From contig CAKOLW010000003.1 of assembly GCA_934096405.1 (NCBI GenBank), forward strand, positions 3,445-67,444: 64,000 nucleotides of DNA. Direction: 5' to 3'. The DNA is from an uncultured Bacilli bacterium (GTDB taxonomy: Bacteria; Bacillota_I; Bacilli_A; RF39; UBA660). A program made the position numbers and the translations under genes. Below are positions 17,101 through 26,099 of the stretch, one piece after another (positions within the stretch are counted from its first letter, which is position 1; every line of letters begins with the position of its first letter). The notes beneath the pieces are model-generated. The model did not search any database. It saw only the letters and a program-made list of their open reading frames with translations, and was not told the origin of the DNA.

Positions 17101-18460
17101 AGGTACTGTTTCTACTATTGCTGAAAAAACAGCATATGGTTTTGTTAAAATATATGCAGAAGATAAAGGTATAACAATGCGTAGGCCTGAAATAGAAAGA
17201 CTTGCACAGGGTATTACTGGTATTAAAAGAACTAGTGGACAACATCCAGGTGGAATTATAGTTATACCTGATTATAAAGATGTTTTTGACTTTACTCCTT
17301 ATCAATATCCGGCTGAAAATACAGAGGCTGCTTGGTATACAACACACTTTGAATTCCATGATATAGAAGAAAATGTACTTAAACTAGATATACTAGGTCA
17401 CGATGATCCAACAGTACTAAAATATTTAAGTGATGATGTTAAAATAGATATAAATGATATACCACTAGATGATAGGGGAGTAATAAGTTTATTTAATAGT
17501 CCAGAAGCTTTAGGTGTAACTCGTGAACAAATAAATTGTTATTCTGGAACTCTTGGAATACCTGAATTTGGTACAAATTTTGTAATCAATATGCTTGAAG
17601 AAATAAAACCACAAAAGTTTGCAGATTTAATTAAAATATCTGGATTATCTCATGGTACAGATGTTTGGAACGGCAATGCAAGAGATTTGATACTCGATGG
17701 AACTTGTGAATTTGATAAAGTTATAGGATGTCGTGATGACATAATGCTTTACTTAATAAAGGCTGGAATACCTAATGGACAAGCATTCAAGATGAGTGAA
17801 TTTATTCGTAAAGGCAAAGTTGGTAAAGATCCAGAAAAATGGGTTGAATTTAAACAAATACTTACAGAACATGATGTACCTGATTGGTATATAAAGTCAT
17901 GCGAAAAAATTAAATACATGTTTCCTAAAGCCCATGCTGCTGCATATGTTATTAATGGTATAAGAGTTGCTTGGTTTAAACTATATCATCCAATTAATTA
18001 TTACAGAGTTTATTTAAGTATTAGACAAAGTGATTTCGATTTGGATTCAATGATTAAAGGTAAAACAGCTATTAAACAAGCAATACAAAATTTGGAAGCT
18101 AAAGGTTTTGATAGAAGTAATAAAGAGGATAGTACCCTTTCAAGTTTAACTATATGTAACGAAATGGTGGAAAGAGGTTTCTATTTTACTAATATTAGCA
18201 TAAAAGATAGCGATGCAACAATGTTTAAAGTTACACCAGACGGTAAAGGATTAATACCTCCATTTACAACTTTAGATGGAATGGGTGATGTAGCCGCTTT
18301 AAAAATTGTTGAAGAAAGAAAAGATAGACCTTATGTAAGTATAGAAGATTTACAAGTAAGAGGTAAAGTTAGTCAAGCGTTAATTGATAGATTAAGAGGA
18401 CTTGGAGCACTAGATGAACTTCCAGAAAGCAGTCAATTAACTTTAGATTTATTTATGTAA
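14189..18460 (+). CDS. polC: DNA polymerase III alpha subunit, PolC type
   Basis: A 1423-residue replicative polymerase. Domains in order: N-terminal and OB region (1-300), PHP domain (about 300-360, then resuming near 600), proofreading exonuclease inserted in PHP (DTETTG near 390, HRADYDAEGTA near 530), zinc-binding region (CPECKKS near 884, CEC later), catalytic palm with PDIDLNFS near 941, then fingers and HhH C-terminus ending LDLFM. PHP keeps HCHTTMSQMDG but has TDK where Bacillus PolC has TDH, so one metal ligand may be lost. The PolC type is a marker of low-GC Bacillota. AGAAGGTG precedes the start. Confidence 0.97.
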   Translation: MDNRLVRFFDKINLEKEYYKFFEGAKLENVLVDNYNSTWTLYIMIDKMIDVSLFDLLCVKSSKLPLISKVYFVWKHDDIDKLKEYVLYIFNNYQEKCPMLKSIKDEDINIDGLNINFEVSSNAELNKINEVIPKMREFLLNMGFLGVKINVCISESKSNEIQEMIKQKDIVEVIEKQESPLIMGNPIKSNATPVKNIIAEMNDVTVEVFVFGSELKETASGFNIITYKISDYTDSIYAKIFTKDKDITKMLGKRIQEGSWYRMKGYVKHDTYLNDLVFNIRDIETFNREVSKRHDNAPVKRVELHCHTTMSQMDGLIEPKKLLKKVKSFGMRGVGITDKNGIQCFPKVYKGKEDLEVYFGVELFVVDDEVLIINKDSDKSLMNSEYVVFDTETTGFNATAGDQMIEIGAVKIKNGTITDRFDELINPGFKLKEWTTTFTNITDEMLKDKDDEETVVKRFKEWIGDAPMVAQNARFDISFMESAYQKYNLGTFDNVVLDTMEISKAQNPDATKHSLSALVKRYGVHFEEDKHHRADYDAEGTALVFYKMLKALSSGYETISDLKKLVNPDLAYKMNRPYHVTVYAINNVGLRNMFQIISYATTKYFYKTPRTPKSLLTKHREGLIIGSGCVNGEIFEAAKRNTEEELMNLMKYYDFIEINPPSIMGYLVESGEVTSKADIYNIINKIIRSAEKVDKMVVATGDVHTLDPEDNIYREILVVQKQPGGGFHPLFKPNIKTIPNAYLMTTEEMLKEFEFLGEEKAYEIVVTNSNKVADMFDTVEIVKPGLNPPRMENSVQIIKDTVYGNAHRIYGEELPEIIATRLDKELSGIINGGYDVIYLIAQRLVENSNAHGYIVGSRGSVGSSLVATFCGITEVNPLPPHYVCPECKKSIFELDGKPLNLTYGSGFDMPERHCECGALMKRQGQDIPFETFLGFNADKTPDIDLNFSGEYQAEAHNYTKVLFGEKNVYRAGTVSTIAEKTAYGFVKIYAEDKGITMRRPEIERLAQGITGIKRTSGQHPGGIIVIPDYKDVFDFTPYQYPAENTEAAWYTTHFEFHDIEENVLKLDILGHDDPTVLKYLSDDVKIDINDIPLDDRGVISLFNSPEALGVTREQINCYSGTLGIPEFGTNFVINMLEEIKPQKFADLIKISGLSHGTDVWNGNARDLILDGTCEFDKVIGCRDDIMLYLIKAGIPNGQAFKMSEFIRKGKVGKDPEKWVEFKQILTEHDVPDWYIKSCEKIKYMFPKAHAAAYVINGIRVAWFKLYHPINYYRVYLSIRQSDFDLDSMIKGKTAIKQAIQNLEAKGFDRSNKEDSTLSSLTICNEMVERGFYFTNISIKDSDATMFKVTPDGKGLIPPFTTLDGMGDVAALKIVEERKDRPYVSIEDLQVRGKVSQALIDRLRGLGALDELPESSQLTLDLFM

Positions 18461-18495
18461 AAGTAGTTGAAAAATACTACTTTTTTTGATATTAT
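18460..18495 (+). promoter_or_regulatory. Overlapping polC terminator and downstream promoter
   Basis: AAAAGTAGT-TGAAAA-ATACTACTTTTTTT forms a terminator after polC. Within it, TTGAAA (18467-18472) and TATTAT (18490-18495) have a 17-base spacer, so the same bases can serve as promoter for the surface gene at 18521. Confidence 0.65.
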
Positions 18496-18520
18496 TAGTT
18501 TAGTGTAAGAGGATGATATC

Positions 18521-20245
18521 ATGAGTAAAGAAAAGAAATATATATTATTTGGTTTAGCATTAGTTTTAATTACTTTGTTGGGTATAACACTAGCATATTT
18601 TGTATCTAATGTTGAAGGAGGAAAAAGAACAGTTACAGTAAGTACTGGAGATTTAAGAGTAATATTTAATAATGGAGATAAAATTGAAGGAGTAGATATA
18701 GAACCTGGTTGGGAATTAACTAAAACATTTAGTATAGAAAATAAAACTAAAAGTGTATATAAATATAATTTAGTTATTCAAGATTTAGTAAATACATTTG
18801 CATCTGATAATTTAGTATATAAAATAACAAGTACTAATGGTGGTTATAACATGACAGACTTTGAAGTACTACCAAAATCAGATACAGCAACAGATACAAT
18901 ATTAGCATATAGTTCTTCAATTAATGGAAAAGCAACACAAGAATATACTATATCAGTTAAATTTAAAGAAGAAGATAGAAATCAAAAAGAAGATATGGGC
19001 AAAGTAGTAACAGGTAAGATTTATATAACTAAAGGAACAGAAGGACCAATTTTGTTGAGTGAAGCAATATTAAGAGATAATCCCACAATAAGTGAAAGAA
19101 CTTCATTTAGTAGTCCATTTAATGATACAACAACGGGAACATTGTTTACATCAACAGAAAGTATAACGGGAATAACAGATGTACCACAAGAAATTTACTA
19201 TTATGCAGGGAATACAACTAATAACTGGGTAAAGTTTGGTAAAGAAACAATCAATGGGTGTATATATAATGAACGTAAAGTAAATTATATGTATGACACT
19301 GGATTCAAAATAGTTGAAACAAGTGATGAGTGTTCTTCAACCAATGTTTGTGTAGTATCTGATGACCTAATTCCATATGTTGGATTTACTGAGGAAACAT
19401 GTAATTTAAACGGAGGCACATGGACTACAGAAAAGGCAACATATGTGACTGAAATGGTAAAAGATATATATTGGAGAATAATGAGAACAAATCATGATGG
19501 AAGTATAAGATTGCTATATGCAGGAACTAATCCCAGCACAATTAATGCTTATATTAAAACAAGCAAAATTAATTCTTTAAATAATAGTCCAAAATATGCT
19601 AGTTATAAATATGGAGAGGATGATAGCACGTTAGATGAAATAAGGACTAATACAACTGATAGTACAATAAAAATGACATTAGATACATGGTATCAAAGCA
19701 ACTTAACAAATTATACAAAATACTTAAGTACAAGTGCGGTATATTGTAATGATAGAAGCTTGGGAACAGGACAAACATATAGTTCGACAACAAGTTTTAG
19801 TTTTGCACCATATAAAAGATTATATACAGATAAAACACCAACATATAATTGTAGTGATATAAGAGATTCATTCAGTGTAGAAAATACAAGTGCACAACTT
19901 ACTTACCCAATAGCCTTAATGACAGCAGACGAAATAGCTTATGCGGGTGGAGTAATTGGACAAGACATGAATAAACCTTATGCTTGGTTTGCAGGTAATA
20001 GTAATGGCAGATCAATAACCGCTGGTGAGCTTATTGGATGGTGGCTAATGTCACCTGCTGAATGGGATAGTAAAGTTGTAAGGACATGGTATTCAGATGC
20101 TGTTTATCCTAGTTTGAATACTCAACATACAGATACTAATTCTGCTGTTCGTCCAGTCATTTCTCTAAACTCTTGTGTCAAAGCAACAGGAACAGGAACT
20201 ACTGATGATCCATATGTAGTGGATGAAAATAGTTCTACATGTTAG
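18521..20245 (+). CDS. TasA/SipW-type surface protein with CLec-like module
   Basis: A 574-residue exported protein. Residues 7-29 are a signal/anchor helix ending GITLAYF, the pattern of SipW-processed TasA/camelysin proteins, followed by a TasA-like beta domain (about 30-175: TGDLRVIFNNGDKIEG, EPGWELTKTFSIEN). LSEAILRDNPTISERTSF leads into the shared module: YYYAGNTTNNWVKFG, a long Cys-rich variable insert (about 245-320, with CIYNERKV, DECSSTNVC, ETCNLNGGTW), DIYWRIMRTNHDGSIRLLY, AVYCNDR, YPIALMTADEIAYAGG, WWLMSP, VRPVISLNSCVKATGTGT, ending in Cys. No sipW signal peptidase gene is in the window. Likely matrix or adhesin; inference. Confidence 0.8.
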   Translation: MSKEKKYILFGLALVLITLLGITLAYFVSNVEGGKRTVTVSTGDLRVIFNNGDKIEGVDIEPGWELTKTFSIENKTKSVYKYNLVIQDLVNTFASDNLVYKITSTNGGYNMTDFEVLPKSDTATDTILAYSSSINGKATQEYTISVKFKEEDRNQKEDMGKVVTGKIYITKGTEGPILLSEAILRDNPTISERTSFSSPFNDTTTGTLFTSTESITGITDVPQEIYYYAGNTTNNWVKFGKETINGCIYNERKVNYMYDTGFKIVETSDECSSTNVCVVSDDLIPYVGFTEETCNLNGGTWTTEKATYVTEMVKDIYWRIMRTNHDGSIRLLYAGTNPSTINAYIKTSKINSLNNSPKYASYKYGEDDSTLDEIRTNTTDSTIKMTLDTWYQSNLTNYTKYLSTSAVYCNDRSLGTGQTYSSTTSFSFAPYKRLYTDKTPTYNCSDIRDSFSVENTSAQLTYPIALMTADEIAYAGGVIGQDMNKPYAWFAGNSNGRSITAGELIGWWLMSPAEWDSKVVRTWYSDAVYPSLNTQHTDTNSAVRPVISLNSCVKATGTGTTDDPYVVDENSSTC

Positions 20246-20253
20246 AAATATTA

Positions 20254-20284
20254 AGTTTATTATTGCGAAATAATAGACTTTTTT
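20254..20284 (+). terminator. Intrinsic terminator
   Basis: GTTTATTATT-GCG-AAATAATAGAC stem followed by TTTTTTT. Confidence 0.8.
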
Positions 20285-20308
20285 TGTTATATTTGATAAA
20301 ATTTAGTT

Positions 20309-21013
20309 ATGCAACAGTATTTTAGTAAAATTAGAAAAAAAGATATATTACATTTAAATGAAGAGGATTTACATCATATTAAGAATGTTATGAGAATTAA
20401 GTGTGGAGATGAGTTAATAGTTAATAATGATGGAGTGTCTTATATGTGTAAATTAAATAGTGATGGAGTGTCTGCTACTATAAGTGGTGTATATAAGTGT
20501 ACTGATGAAATATATATACATGCTTATATTCCAGTACTTACTGAAGAGAAGATTAGTTTTATTTTTGAAAAGGGTACTGAAATGGGAGTGTGTGAATTTA
20601 CTCCAGTTAATTTTGAAAGATGTAAATTTATATTAAATAAAGAAAAAGAAAGTAAAAAAATAATTAGATGGGAAAGAATAGTAAAAGAAGCTAGTGAACA
20701 GTCTAGAAGAGTGAATATACCTAAAATAAATAATATAATTAATGTTAGAGATATTAGTGTATGTGATGGTGTAAATATTTTGTGTTCACTTGACAAGGAA
20801 AATGTAAAAAGTATTAAAAAGGTGTTAAATGAAGAGTCAATATGTGATAAAATAAATTTAGTATTTGGACCAGAAGGTGGAATATCTAAAGATGAGGAAA
20901 AATACCTTGAAAATATTGGATTTACTAAAACTTCTCTAGGCCCGAATGTATTAAGAACTGAGACAGTTATTATAAATGTATGTTCAGTTGTAAACTATGT
21001 AAAGGGTGAATGA
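20309..21013 (+). CDS. rsmE: 16S rRNA m3U1498 methyltransferase
   Basis: A 234-residue SPOUT-class methyltransferase that methylates U1498 of 16S rRNA using SAM. The N-terminal PUA-like part includes HHIKNVMRIKCGDELIVNNDG; the knot region has VFGPEGGISKDEEKYL and the terminal LGPNVLRTETV signature. It ends with TGA, which shows that TGA is a stop in this genome. Its end overlaps the ribosome site of the next gene. Bacilli often pair rsmE with prmA; that gene is not here. Confidence 0.93.
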   Translation: MQQYFSKIRKKDILHLNEEDLHHIKNVMRIKCGDELIVNNDGVSYMCKLNSDGVSATISGVYKCTDEIYIHAYIPVLTEEKISFIFEKGTEMGVCEFTPVNFERCKFILNKEKESKKIIRWERIVKEASEQSRRVNIPKINNIINVRDISVCDGVNILCSLDKENVKSIKKVLNEESICDKINLVFGPEGGISKDEEKYLENIGFTKTSLGPNVLRTETVIINVCSVVNYVKGE

Positions 21014-21014
21014 T

Positions 21015-21620
21015 ATGAGTAGTGGAATTAATAATTTTATAAGTTTATTATTAAAGGGTGATTTCTTTTTGATATTTTTAATTGTTATAGTACTTGTTAT
21101 AATTGCTACTATAATATATTTGATTAAACTTCAAATGGATGAAAAACTTTATTATGAAGATGAAGAATTTGATGAAACTGATGAAAGTATTAATTCTATT
21201 AAAGATGAAGTAAAAAAAGAACCTATTATTAAACAAGAGAGATTTAATTTTGAAGATAATAAAAAAGATATAATTTCTAATTATGAAGATGAACAAGAAG
21301 AACTTGCGATTATAAGTGCTTCTGAATTAGAAAAAAGATTAGAAGAAATGAAGAAGAATAATCAATTAGAAACACATGAAAGACAAATTGAAGAATATGA
21401 ACAAGAACAAGAGAATAAGGCTATTATTAGTTATGATGAATTATTAAAAAGAGCTAGTACTAATACTATAAGTTATGAAAGTGAAGAAAATTTAGATGGT
21501 ATTAAGATAGGTAAAGTTGATACTAAGAGTATAGAGACTTATAGTGAAACTAATGATAAACCTTATTATAAGGAAGAAGCATTTTTACAAAGTTTAAAAG
21601 AATTCAGGAGGGCATTATAA
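21015..21620 (+). CDS. Single-pass membrane protein with charged coiled-coil tail
   Basis: About 201 residues. One strong membrane helix (about 15-38, FFLIFLIVIVLVIIATIIYLI) is followed by a very acidic, Glu/Lys-rich tail with heptad-like stretches (LEKRLEEMKKNNQLETHERQIEEYEQ), so the tail is probably cytosolic and partly coiled. No family recognised. GGGTGA precedes the ATG at 21015. The stop overlaps the mtaB start (TAATG), so it is coupled to the tRNA-modification gene. Confidence 0.6.
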   Translation: MSSGINNFISLLLKGDFFLIFLIVIVLVIIATIIYLIKLQMDEKLYYEDEEFDETDESINSIKDEVKKEPIIKQERFNFEDNKKDIISNYEDEQEELAIISASELEKRLEEMKKNNQLETHERQIEEYEQEQENKAIISYDELLKRASTNTISYESEENLDGIKIGKVDTKSIETYSETNDKPYYKEEAFLQSLKEFRRAL

Positions 21621-22882
21621 TGACATTTAATATTAAAACACTAGGATGTAAAGTAAATACATATGAAAGTGAATATATCTATAGCCTTTTTATTAAAAAA
21701 GGCTATGTTTTTAGTGAAAAAGATGCTGATATATATGTAGTTAATACATGTACTGTAACTAATCAAAGCGATAGAAAAAGTAGACAAGTTATACATAGTA
21801 TAAGAAGAGAACATCCTAAATCTATTATAATTGTATGTGGTTGTTACGTACAAAATTGTTATCATACAAATAGATTAGATGAAATAGATGCAGATATAAT
21901 TTTAGGTAATAAAGATAAGAGTAAGATTTTAGATTACTTAGAAGATTATTTAAAAAATAGAAATAAAATAACTTATTTTTATGATATGAATAAAATAGAA
22001 TTTGAAGATATGGAAATAGAGCATGCTCATAATAGAACTAGAGCTTATATTAAGATAGAAGATGGATGTGAGAATTTCTGTACATATTGTATTATTCCTT
22101 ATGTTAGAGGCTGTGTTAGAAGTAAAAAGCATGAGAAAGTAATTGAAGAAGCAAGAATATTAGTTAATCATGGACATAAAGAAATAGTACTAACTGGAAT
22201 TCATACTGGGCATTATGTAGATGGAGATTATGACTTTGCAGATTTATTAAATGATTTATCAAAGATAGAAGGTTTAATTAGAATAAGAATATCTTCAATA
22301 GAAATAAATGAACTTAATGAAAAAGTATTAGAAGTAGTTAAAAATAATGATAATATCGTACCACATTTTCATGTACCACTTCAATCAGGCTGTGATAAAA
22401 CCTTAAGATTAATGAATAGAAGATACAATAAAGAATTCTTTAAAAATAAATTGGAAGAAATAAGAAGAATTAAACCTAATGTTAGTTTTACGACAGATGT
22501 AATCGTTGGATTTCCTACTGAAACAGATGAAATGCATAAAGAATCATTAGAATTTATAAATGAATGTAAGTTTACAAGAATACATGCCTTTCCATATAGT
22601 GATAGATATGGAACATCCGCGAGTAAAATGAATGGTAAAGTGGATGGAAATATAAAAAAACAAAGGGTTAAAGAACTAATAGAATTATCTAATAAACTAG
22701 AAAAAGAATTTAATAATAAGTTCGTAAATAAAACTTTACCCGTTTTATTTGAAGAAGAAAAAGATGGTTTTTTTATAGGTCATACTCCAAACTTTATTAA
22801 AATAAAAACTAAAGGTAACTATAAAATAAATGAAATATATGATGTAACATTAACTGAAGAAAACATAGTAAATGGTGAATAA
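21620..22882 (+). CDS. mtaB: tRNA t6A37 methylthiotransferase MtaB
   Basis: A 420-residue radical-SAM enzyme that converts t6A to ms2t6A at position 37 of tRNAs reading ANN codons. The N-terminal methylthiotransferase domain carries three cluster cysteines in TLGCKVN, NTCTVT and CGC; the radical-SAM motif is CENFCTYC near residues 151-158; a TRAM-like end follows (KTLPVLFEEEKDGFFIGHTPN). GCKVN and the overall length fit MtaB (YqeV) rather than MiaB or RimO. AGGAGGG precedes the start. Confidence 0.92.
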   Translation: MTFNIKTLGCKVNTYESEYIYSLFIKKGYVFSEKDADIYVVNTCTVTNQSDRKSRQVIHSIRREHPKSIIIVCGCYVQNCYHTNRLDEIDADIILGNKDKSKILDYLEDYLKNRNKITYFYDMNKIEFEDMEIEHAHNRTRAYIKIEDGCENFCTYCIIPYVRGCVRSKKHEKVIEEARILVNHGHKEIVLTGIHTGHYVDGDYDFADLLNDLSKIEGLIRIRISSIEINELNEKVLEVVKNNDNIVPHFHVPLQSGCDKTLRLMNRRYNKEFFKNKLEEIRRIKPNVSFTTDVIVGFPTETDEMHKESLEFINECKFTRIHAFPYSDRYGTSASKMNGKVDGNIKKQRVKELIELSNKLEKEFNNKFVNKTLPVLFEEEKDGFFIGHTPNFIKIKTKGNYKINEIYDVTLTEENIVNGE

Positions 22883-22883
22883 T

Positions 22884-24464
22884 ATGGAAAAATATTTAAA
22901 TTACTTTAATTTTAATAATGATTCATTTTCAATATATCCTTATGATACAGATGAACTATTCATTAGAATGATGAAAGAAAATTCTATAGAAGAATATGAT
23001 TTACAAGAATTATTATCTTCAAAACAATTCTTTGAGCTATTAAAAACTAAAATACCTAAAACAATAAAAAAATTAGAAATACCATTTGATTATATAAAAT
23101 ATGATTTTGAGTTTCTAAAAGAGTTTCCTAATTTAACAGAATTAAATATTACTAGTTATGGTAATTTAGACTATAATACTATTAAAAGAATACAAGAAGA
23201 AACAAATATTAGAAAAATGAGTGTTAATGTGTATACATCATTATTATATAAAGATATAATAAAAGAAGATGGATTTACTGTTACTAGTGGTGGATTTAAT
23301 TGTATTTTATATAAAAATTTAAAAATAATTAGTACTATACTAGATGATACAGATTATATAAATATTTATACTAAAAATATAGATAAAAAAATAATTGAAA
23401 AGTTAAGTAATGTAATTAAAGATAAAAAAATATATAAAGTTAATATATATGAAGAAGATAATGAGATTGAGATAGATTTTATAAATGATAAAGAAATTAA
23501 TGTTAAAGTAAATGGTAATGAAGATTTATTATTAAGAACTTATAATTATTTGAGTAGTAAGTATAAAATTAGTAAGTGTGTTTATAAAAATATGTCAATA
23601 TTGAATCATAGTACTGATAAATTAGATATTATTAATAATGAATGTGATTTAAAAATAATTTATGATTTAAATGAAGTTAATTATGATGAATATAAAGGAT
23701 TATATGAAACTATTAAATATTATAGAGGATTAATTAACGAGAGCAATTTAAGTCCTGTAGAAAAAATAATGTATGCTTATGATATAATGAAAACGTTTCC
23801 ATATAATGAAAGCAAAAAAGATACATTTGATTCGAGAGAAGCACATAGAATAGTAGAAACTGGTAATATTGTGTGTGTAGGATATAGTGATATGCTAAAA
23901 ATAATCCTTAATGGATTAGATGATAATATAAAAGTAATGAATTTTGTTGTATCTGGTTATGATAAAATGGAAGATATAAATTATAATCATGCAAGAAATG
24001 TAATAAGAATAGATGATGATAAATATAATATACACGGAATATTTTCAATGGATGCTACTTGGGATAGTGTTAAAAAGAATACTGAAGGTTTGTTAGGTAA
24101 AGATTATACAGCATTAGATTTATATACAAATTTTTTAATTCCTATTACAAAGAATGAATATAGTAGAATATATTCTAATGAAGAAGAACCAACGATAGAA
24201 GGATCTTTTAATAGTAATGAATTTCATGGCTATGAAAAATTATTTAATCAAGATATAACTAAAGAAATATTAGATAGATATTTAAATGTTGAAAGACCTA
24301 GCTTAGAACAATTTATTAGTATGCTTAGTAGTGTAAGAATAAGTGAAGGATTTAATAAAGAACAAATAGATGATGAAATTAAAAAAGTTATAGAGAAGAA
24401 TAATATTGTAGTTGAAGAAAATAAAAAAGATGGTATTGAAAAAAGCTTTTTTAAGTCAAAATAA
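22884..24464 (+). CDS. Transglutaminase-like protein, cytosolic
   Basis: About 526 residues without signal peptide or membrane segment. The C-terminal half holds a transglutaminase/protease-like core with a full Cys-His-Asp triad: VCVGYSDML (Cys near residue 331), NHARNVIRI (His near 371) and MDATWD (Asp near 392). The N-terminal half has short leucine-rich stretches (FPNLTELNITSYG). Usual bacterial proteins with this core are secreted; this one appears intracellular. ATG 22884 has GGTGA five bases upstream and follows mtaB by one base. Substrate unknown. Confidence 0.65.
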   Translation: MEKYLNYFNFNNDSFSIYPYDTDELFIRMMKENSIEEYDLQELLSSKQFFELLKTKIPKTIKKLEIPFDYIKYDFEFLKEFPNLTELNITSYGNLDYNTIKRIQEETNIRKMSVNVYTSLLYKDIIKEDGFTVTSGGFNCILYKNLKIISTILDDTDYINIYTKNIDKKIIEKLSNVIKDKKIYKVNIYEEDNEIEIDFINDKEINVKVNGNEDLLLRTYNYLSSKYKISKCVYKNMSILNHSTDKLDIINNECDLKIIYDLNEVNYDEYKGLYETIKYYRGLINESNLSPVEKIMYAYDIMKTFPYNESKKDTFDSREAHRIVETGNIVCVGYSDMLKIILNGLDDNIKVMNFVVSGYDKMEDINYNHARNVIRIDDDKYNIHGIFSMDATWDSVKKNTEGLLGKDYTALDLYTNFLIPITKNEYSRIYSNEEEPTIEGSFNSNEFHGYEKLFNQDITKEILDRYLNVERPSLEQFISMLSSVRISEGFNKEQIDDEIKKVIEKNNIVVEENKKDGIEKSFFKSK

Positions 24465-24478
24465 ATTGACTTAAAAAT
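24449..24478 (+). terminator. Hairpin after the transglutaminase-like gene
   Basis: TTTTTAAGTCAA and TTGACTTAAAAA form a perfect 12 bp stem around AATAAA at the stop codon. The U-tract is on the minus-strand reading, so on the plus strand it is more likely a stabilising or weak terminating hairpin. Confidence 0.45.
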
Positions 24479-24514
24479 AAAATTATTTTAAAATTTAAAC
24501 ATGGGAGTGATATG

Positions 24515-25891
24515 ATGAAATTATATAATTCACTAAATAAAAAAGTAGAAGAGTTTATTCCGTATGGAGATATAGTTAAAATGTATTCATGTGGGCCTAC
24601 TGTATATTATTATCCTCATATAGGTAATATGAGAAGTTATATTTTTATGGATTCTTTAAGAAGAACATTAAAGTATGCTGGCTATAAAATTGAAGGAGTA
24701 ATGAATATTACTGATGTAGGTCATTTAACAAGTGATGCAGATACTGGTGAAGATAAGATGGAAGTAGCTAGTAAAAGAGAAAATAAAACTCCATTAGAAA
24801 TAGCTGAATATTACACTAATATATTTATGGATAATGCTAGTAAATTAAATATAGATATGCCTGAACATATAACTAAGGCTACAGAATATATTCCTAAGAT
24901 GATTGAATTTATAAAAAGACTTGAAGAAAAAGGTTATACATATATGACTAAAGATGGATTATATTTTGATACTATGAAATATAAAGGATATGGTAAACTT
25001 AGTAATAAAGATATGTCAGAAAAAGGTGTAGCAAGAATAGAAGAAAACGATGAGAAAAAACATCCATTTGATTTTGCTTTATGGAAGTTTGTAGAACCTA
25101 ACCATATTATGAAATGGGATAGTCCATGGGGAGTAGGATGCCCAGGATGGCATATAGAATGTTCTGTTATGAGTACAGATATATTAGGTGAACGTATAGA
25201 TATACATACTGGCGGAATAGATCATAAGACAGTTCACCATGAAAATGAAATTGCTCAAAATGATGCTTGTATGGGACATGAAGTAGTTAAATGTTGGATG
25301 CATTGTGCTTTCTTACAAGTAGATGGTGGAAAGATGAGTAAAAGCTTAAATAATATTTATACTATTGAAGATTTAGAAAAAAAAGGTTATTCTCCAATGG
25401 ACTTTAAATATTTTGTACTTAATACTCATTATAGTAAACCACTTAACTTTACTTTTGATAGCATTTCTGCTTCTAAATCTGCTAGAAATAAATTAATGAG
25501 ACAACTACAAGTACATAAAAATTCTACAAATAAAACAGATGAAAACGTACTAAGCAATTATAGAAATAAATTTAACGAAGCAATTGAAAATGATTTAAAT
25601 ACACCACTTGCGATTGGTGTTGTATGGACAATGTTAAAAGAAAATCCTAGTATCGATATTTACAATTTAATAATTGATTTTGATAAGGCTTTAGGATTAA
25701 AATTAGATGAAGTAGTTGAAGAAACTAAGGAAGAAATTCCAGAAGATATTCAAGAGTTAGCAATCAAAAGAGCTGAAGCTAAAAAAAATAAAGACTTCGC
25801 TTTAGCAGATTCTTTAAGAAATGAAATAACAAGTAAAGGATATAGTGTATTAGATACAAGAGAAGGATATACTATTGAAAAAATAAATTAA
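24515..25891 (+). CDS. cysS: Cysteinyl-tRNA synthetase
   Basis: A 458-residue class I synthetase. It has the zinc/Cys site YSCGPTVYYYPHIGN that includes the HIGN version of HIGH (near residues 27-38), WHIECSVM with the second zinc ligands, and KMSKSLNN near 274. GGGAG lies seven bases upstream of the second of two adjacent ATG codons, so 24515 is preferred to 24512. Normal length. The genes that usually follow in Bacilli (mrnC, rlmB) are not present downstream. Confidence 0.96.
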   Translation: MKLYNSLNKKVEEFIPYGDIVKMYSCGPTVYYYPHIGNMRSYIFMDSLRRTLKYAGYKIEGVMNITDVGHLTSDADTGEDKMEVASKRENKTPLEIAEYYTNIFMDNASKLNIDMPEHITKATEYIPKMIEFIKRLEEKGYTYMTKDGLYFDTMKYKGYGKLSNKDMSEKGVARIEENDEKKHPFDFALWKFVEPNHIMKWDSPWGVGCPGWHIECSVMSTDILGERIDIHTGGIDHKTVHHENEIAQNDACMGHEVVKCWMHCAFLQVDGGKMSKSLNNIYTIEDLEKKGYSPMDFKYFVLNTHYSKPLNFTFDSISASKSARNKLMRQLQVHKNSTNKTDENVLSNYRNKFNEAIENDLNTPLAIGVVWTMLKENPSIDIYNLIIDFDKALGLKLDEVVEETKEEIPEDIQELAIKRAEAKKNKDFALADSLRNEITSKGYSVLDTREGYTIEKIN

Positions 25892-25980
25892 ATTTGTTGT
25901 AACATATTTATCAGAAGAGCTTGCATATAATAAAAAAGGAACATTTAGTTTAACACATTAAGTGTCACCCAGTTTGGTTT
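25892..25980 (+). other. Gene-free stretch after cysS, possible ORF remnant
   Basis: One frame reads open for about 24 codons (ending EELAYNKKGTFSLTH then TAA) without a start codon or ribosome site. It may be a gene remnant; I do not recognise it. Nothing else is visible before the terminator at 25987. Confidence 0.2.
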
Positions 25981-25986
25981 TTGAAG

Positions 25987-26021
25987 TACACCTTAATCAA
26001 ATGATTAGGTGTATTTCTTTT
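25987..26021 (+). terminator. Intrinsic terminator for the cysS unit
   Basis: TACACCTTAATC-AAAT-GATTAGGTGTA, one bulged base, followed by TTTCTTTT. Confidence 0.75.
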
Positions 26022-26065
26022 CATATTAAGTTCATTTATATAAGTTGAAAAATGTTAAAAACCTA

Positions 26066-26093
26066 TTGACAATAAAAAATATTGATATATAAT
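26066..26093 (+). promoter_or_regulatory. Promoter of the aspS T-box leader
   Basis: TTGACA at 26066-26071 and TATAAT at 26088-26093, spacer 16. RNA should start near 26100. Confidence 0.75.
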
Positions 26094-26099
26094 TTAATT

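Noticed and set aside
21003..21013. Mycoplasma-type code with TGA as Trp
   Set aside because: rsmE and trmK end in TGA at conserved ends, and Trp in all genes is TGG.
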